Origin: an uncultured Fluviicola sp.
GTDB taxonomy: Bacteria; Bacteroidota; Bacteroidia; Flavobacteriales; Crocinitomicaceae
Reading direction: 5' to 3'
NCBI RefSeq assembly: GCF_946478805.1
Contig: NZ_CAMLDC010000040.1
Coordinates: 1-6,542 of the forward strand
Length of the DNA stretch: 6,542 nucleotides
The translations under genes were made by a program, and so were the position numbers. Of this stretch, positions 4,525-6,542 are shown one piece after another. Below the pieces are notes generated by a model. That model made no database searches. It worked only from the letters and a program-made list of their open reading frames with translations, and had not been told where the DNA came from. How positions within the stretch are numbered: position 1 is the stretch's first letter; each line of letters begins with the position of its first letter.

Positions 4525-5535
4525 TTAAAATCCCTGAACTCCGTTTACCGTCGTGTATTTCAGAATATTCTTCTTATCCGGGTGAATCAGCGCAAATGCA
4601 GATTGAACAGCTAAAGTTCCTTCATGGAAACCACACAGGATCAATTTCAGCTTATTCTCGTAGGTGTTTACATCCCCAATTGCGTAGATTCCGGGAATAT
4701 TCGTAGAATAATCCAGTGTATTTACCTTGATTGCGTTCTTTTCAATTTCCAGCCCCCAATCAGCAATCGGACCAAGAGACGGTTTCAGACCAAACAATGG
4801 GATGAAATGATCCGTTTCGCGCAATATATCACCTTGTGTATTGTGGTGGATCTTCACATGACTCAATGCGCCGTTTCCTTCCACACCTACAACCTCTGCT
4901 TCTGTAATCAAATTGATTTGACCGTTTCCGGCCATATCGATCACCTTTTGAACCGAATCCAAATGACCACGGAAAGAGGCACTCCTATGAACCAGGACAA
5001 CTTCTTTCGCAATTTTCTTTTCCGCCAAAAAAATGGCCCAATCCAATGCTGAATCTCCACCTCCTGCAATTACACAACGTTTTCCTCTATAAAATTCAGG
5101 ATCTTTAATGATGTACTCAATTCCTTTGTCTTCAAAGTCAGCCAAATTTGAAATAGGCGGTTTTCTCGGTTCAAAAACACCCAAACCACCCGCAACCATA
5201 ACAATCGGAGCTTGGTGCTGTGTTCCTTTTACCGTTGTAACGGTAAATTTTCCATCTTCCGTCTTATCAATAGTCATGGCGGCTTCACCCAAAGTGAACC
5301 CAGGCTTGAAAGGTGCTGCTTGCTCCATCAGGTTATCGACCAAATCTCCAGCTAAAACAGATGGAAATCCGGGGATATCGTAAATTGGTTTCTTCGGATA
5401 GATCTCAGAACATTGTCCACCCGGCTGAGGCAAAGAATCAATCAAATGACAACGTAATTTCAACAATCCGGCTTCAAATACAGTGAAAAGTCCTACCGGA
5501 CCCGCACCAATTATAATTATATCAGTTTCAATCAT
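4525..5535 (-). CDS. Type-2 ferredoxin/flavodoxin-NADP(+) reductase (YumC-like, thioredoxin-reductase fold)
   Basis: The 336-residue flavoprotein has the two-dinucleotide-domain fold of thioredoxin reductase. The FAD motif is GAGPVG (10-15), followed by PQPGGQ (36-41). The NADPH domain has GGGDSALDWA (158-167) and HRS (183-185), and the second FAD motif is IYAIGDVNTYENKLKLI (283-299). The redox-active CxxC of true thioredoxin reductases is absent, while the C-terminal extension past the FAD motif (KYTTVNGV, 326-333) is typical of Bacillus YumC and Chlorobium FNR. It should move electrons between NADPH and ferredoxin or flavodoxin in the cytoplasm. Relatives such as staphylococcal IruO serve heme breakdown and iron-siderophore reduction under Fur. 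A Fur-like box 71-89 bp upstream of the start makes an iron-linked role plausible here, but this is inference. A weak AGGA lies before the ATG, and a strong intrinsic terminator follows the gene. Confidence 0.92.
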   Translation of the reverse strand: MIETDIIIIGAGPVGLFTVFEAGLLKLRCHLIDSLPQPGGQCSEIYPKKPIYDIPGFPSVLAGDLVDNLMEQAAPFKPGFTLGEAAMTIDKTEDGKFTVTTVKGTQHQAPIVMVAGGLGVFEPRKPPISNLADFEDKGIEYIIKDPEFYRGKRCVIAGGGDSALDWAIFLAEKKIAKEVVLVHRSASFRGHLDSVQKVIDMAGNGQINLITEAEVVGVEGNGALSHVKIHHNTQGDILRETDHFIPLFGLKPSLGPIADWGLEIEKNAIKVNTLDYSTNIPGIYAIGDVNTYENKLKLILCGFHEGTLAVQSAFALIHPDKKNILKYTTVNGVQGF

Positions 5536-5555
5536 TATTCCTATTAAAAGTGCTG

Positions 5556-5563
5556 TAAAAATA
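5556..5563 (-). promoter_or_regulatory. Candidate -7 box of the reductase gene
   Basis: The minus strand reads TATTTTTA, a 7/8 match to TAnnTTTG, placed 20 bp before the reductase ATG. No clear -33 element is visible at the expected distance. The Fur-like dyad lies about 43 bp further upstream, so repression there would act on the upstream part of the promoter or on a second start. Confidence 0.3.
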
Positions 5564-5605
5564 ACGATTGTTTCCTAGATAGAATGAGTATAAATATGGT
5601 ATTTT

Positions 5606-5624
5606 AATGATTATTATCATTCTC
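5606..5624. promoter_or_regulatory. Fur-box-like operator between the divergent reductase and secreted-protein genes
   Basis: Read on the minus strand, this 19-mer matches the classical Fur box (GATAATGATAAT plus CATTATC) at about 15 of 19 positions, with 11 of the first 12 correct. It contains the dyad AATGAT-TATT-ATCATT (5606-5621) and reads as consecutive GAGAAT/GATAAT hexamers. It lies 71 bp from the reductase start and 42 bp from the start of the gene at 5666, so it could control either or both. The match was made by eye; AT-rich background raises the chance rate. Confidence 0.55.
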
Positions 5625-5665
5625 ATTCCGGTTTAAAATTTTAAATTTCTCCCAAATTATCCACC

Positions 5666-6094
5666 ATGAAATTTAGAACACTTTTAGCGCTGATCCTTTT
5701 CCATTTTTATTCACAGGCACAGGAATTCGAAATCTCCAATCGCATTTATTCACTCACCAGTGTGAGAGGACAACGCAGTCCCAAGGAATTCCCGATGGAC
5801 AATGACCTGAACTATATTCAGATTGAAAAGGGAGAAGCGGTAATCAATTACCGGTGCCGGGGTAAGGTCACGTTTTACCAAGGAAAAGTAACAAATTACA
5901 AAGTAACGCAAACCGACAAAGGAGAAATCGTCAGCTTTTACCTCGCTCCAACGGGACTGGGAAGCAAAACAATTTCCCTTGAAATCTCCTTTCAGGAAAA
6001 CGGACAGTACCTGGTTCATCTCTTTGATAAGCTCGGTTCTTTGGACACTTTACTAAATGCCGAACTGGCCGACAAAGAAATTTTCAAAAACTAA
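5666..6094 (+). CDS. Small secreted protein of unknown family
   Basis: I do not recognise a family for this 142-residue protein. It starts with a clear signal peptide: MKFR, a hydrophobic core (LLALILFHFY) and a likely cleavage after SQA (16-18), leaving Gln19-Glu20 as the new start. The mature part of about 124 residues looks beta-rich, with alternating strands at about 50-56, 66-72, 76-82, 87-94 and 102-110, and has a single cysteine (Cys64), so no internal disulfide. There is no lipobox, no transmembrane segment and no C-terminal sorting domain, so it is probably periplasmic. It is divergent from the ferredoxin reductase with 130 bp between, sharing the Fur-like box. The perfect palindrome TTTAAAATTTTAAA (5632-5645) lies 20 bp upstream of its ATG. 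The ATG is chosen because the signal peptide begins there. The next gene follows after 42 bp on the same strand, but has its own promoter-like box. Confidence 0.75.
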   Translation: MKFRTLLALILFHFYSQAQEFEISNRIYSLTSVRGQRSPKEFPMDNDLNYIQIEKGEAVINYRCRGKVTFYQGKVTNYKVTQTDKGEIVSFYLAPTGLGSKTISLEISFQENGQYLVHLFDKLGSLDTLLNAELADKEIFKN

Positions 6095-6108
6095 TCTCAA
6101 AGCTTTGT

Positions 6109-6116
6109 TATTTTTG
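6109..6116 (+). promoter_or_regulatory. Bacteroidota-type -7 box before the glycosyltransferase gene
   Basis: TATTTTTG is a full match to TAnnTTTG, 20 bp before the ATG at 6137. AGGGAA (6125-6130) serves as an unusually good Shine-Dalgarno for this window. A -33 TTTG at normal spacing is not evident; TTTTC at 6081-6085 is the nearest candidate. The surrounding 18-mer (6109-6126) is 17/18 identical to one upstream of the rhodanese gene (3409-3426). Confidence 0.5.
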
Positions 6117-6136
6117 TCTAAATAAGGGAAACAACA

Positions 6137-6542
6137 ATGATCGATACAGGAAAAAAAAGGTTTTCAGATTTTGTAAAAGAACATTCGATCATTATCGGGA
6201 TCCTTCTTCTTGCGCTTATCCTGAGATGCTACAACCTGTTTTCCATCCCCTATACTCACGACGAATTGAGCGGTCTGCTCCGCACCCGATTTGATTCTTT
6301 CGGGGAACTCATTGCCAAAGGAGTACAGGTAGATGGTCACCCTGCGTTCGTGCAGGTGTTTCTTTATTACTGGACCGGATTATTCGGTACTTCAGAATGG
6401 ATTGTGAAACTGCCCTTTATTCTATCGGGTGTTGGCGGCGTCTACTTCGCTTATAAAATAGGAAAACGCTGGTCGAACGTTACCGTCGGCCTGATTGTAG
6501 CAGCCATTCTTGCAACAAGTCAATATCCGATTATGTACAGTC
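6137..6542 (+). CDS. GT39-type membrane glycosyltransferase (ArnT/PMT-like), N-terminal part
   Basis: The reading frame from ATG 6137 is open for 135 codons and is cut by the window edge. A short basic N-terminus precedes a first membrane helix (about 18-30), then the periplasmic loop FSIPYTHDELSGLLRT (about 36-51) with the acidic pair Asp43-Glu44 in the place of the catalytic Asp of the PMT/ArnT superfamily. Next come DGHPAFVQVFLYYWTGLFG (about 70-88), SEWIVKLPFILSGVGG (about 90-105) and further hydrophobic helices. This arrangement is typical of PF13231-type enzymes in Bacteroidota, which move a sugar from a polyprenyl-phosphate carrier to a lipid, glycan or protein acceptor at the periplasmic face. 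Donor and acceptor cannot be told from this fragment. Full-length members are usually about 450-600 residues, so most of the gene lies outside. A -7 box and good Shine-Dalgarno support the start. Confidence 0.82.
   Translation, partial: MIDTGKKRFSDFVKEHSIIIGILLLALILRCYNLFSIPYTHDELSGLLRTRFDSFGELIAKGVQVDGHPAFVQVFLYYWTGLFGTSEWIVKLPFILSGVGGVYFAYKIGKRWSNVTVGLIVAAILATSQYPIMYS

Noticed and set aside
4624..5052. Plus-strand 142-codon open frame
   Set aside because: It lies wholly inside the ferredoxin-NADP reductase gene on the opposite strand. Its translation is rich in Cys, Gln, Asn and Ile in a shadow-like pattern and has no recognisable motif.
4525..5535. Thioredoxin reductase (trxB)
   Set aside because: The FAD and NADPH domains match the fold, but the CxxC redox pair between them is missing and the C-terminal extension is of the type-2 ferredoxin-NADP reductase kind.

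Overview
The window is 6.5 kb of a moderately AT-rich chromosome from a Bacteroidota bacterium, most likely in Flavobacteriales (a Fluviicola/Crocinitomicaceae-like host is a weak guess from protein style only). Support for Bacteroidota is the weak Shine-Dalgarno signals, promoter boxes of the TAnnTTTG type (1623-1630 minus, 6109-6116 plus), a DUF4197 protein, a type-2 ferredoxin-NADP reductase, and a stand-alone 23S-IVP four-helix-bundle gene between heptamer arrays.

Layout: (1) 1-534 is a compact cassette. A heptamer array (unit AATTCCT, 1-53) is followed by a plus-strand four-helix-bundle gene (97-453) and a second heptamer array (unit AATTCGT, 480-534). (2) The second array stops one base short of the stop codon of a minus-strand LuxE-like adenylating acyltransferase gene (536-1510). 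(3) Further right, all on the minus strand, are a two-component sensor histidine kinase (1638-2981), a single-domain rhodanese (3087-3404), a secreted DUF4197 protein (3579-4310) and a type-2 ferredoxin/flavodoxin-NADP reductase (4525-5535). (4) On the plus strand from 5666 are a small secreted protein of unknown family and the N-terminal part of a GT39-type membrane glycosyltransferase that runs off the right edge.

The minus-strand genes look like separate short transcription units rather than one operon. Intrinsic terminators follow the reductase (4467-4500) and the DUF4197 gene (3493-3519). A -7 box lies just after the kinase gene and probably drives the LuxE-like gene. The reductase and the small secreted protein are divergent, and a Fur-box-like dyad (5606-5624) lies between them. 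This suggests iron control of the reductase, whose relatives include YumC and the heme/siderophore-linked IruO.

The rest looks like ordinary chromosomal housekeeping and regulatory genes. The accessory-looking part is the left cassette, a four-helix-bundle gene bracketed by two internally homogeneous 7-bp arrays that differ from each other by one base. It is the best candidate here for an undescribed element. No rRNA, tRNA, CRISPR array or transposase gene is visible. No gene-free gap exceeds 300 bases; the largest is 4311-4524 (214 bp), which holds hairpins and a terminator.
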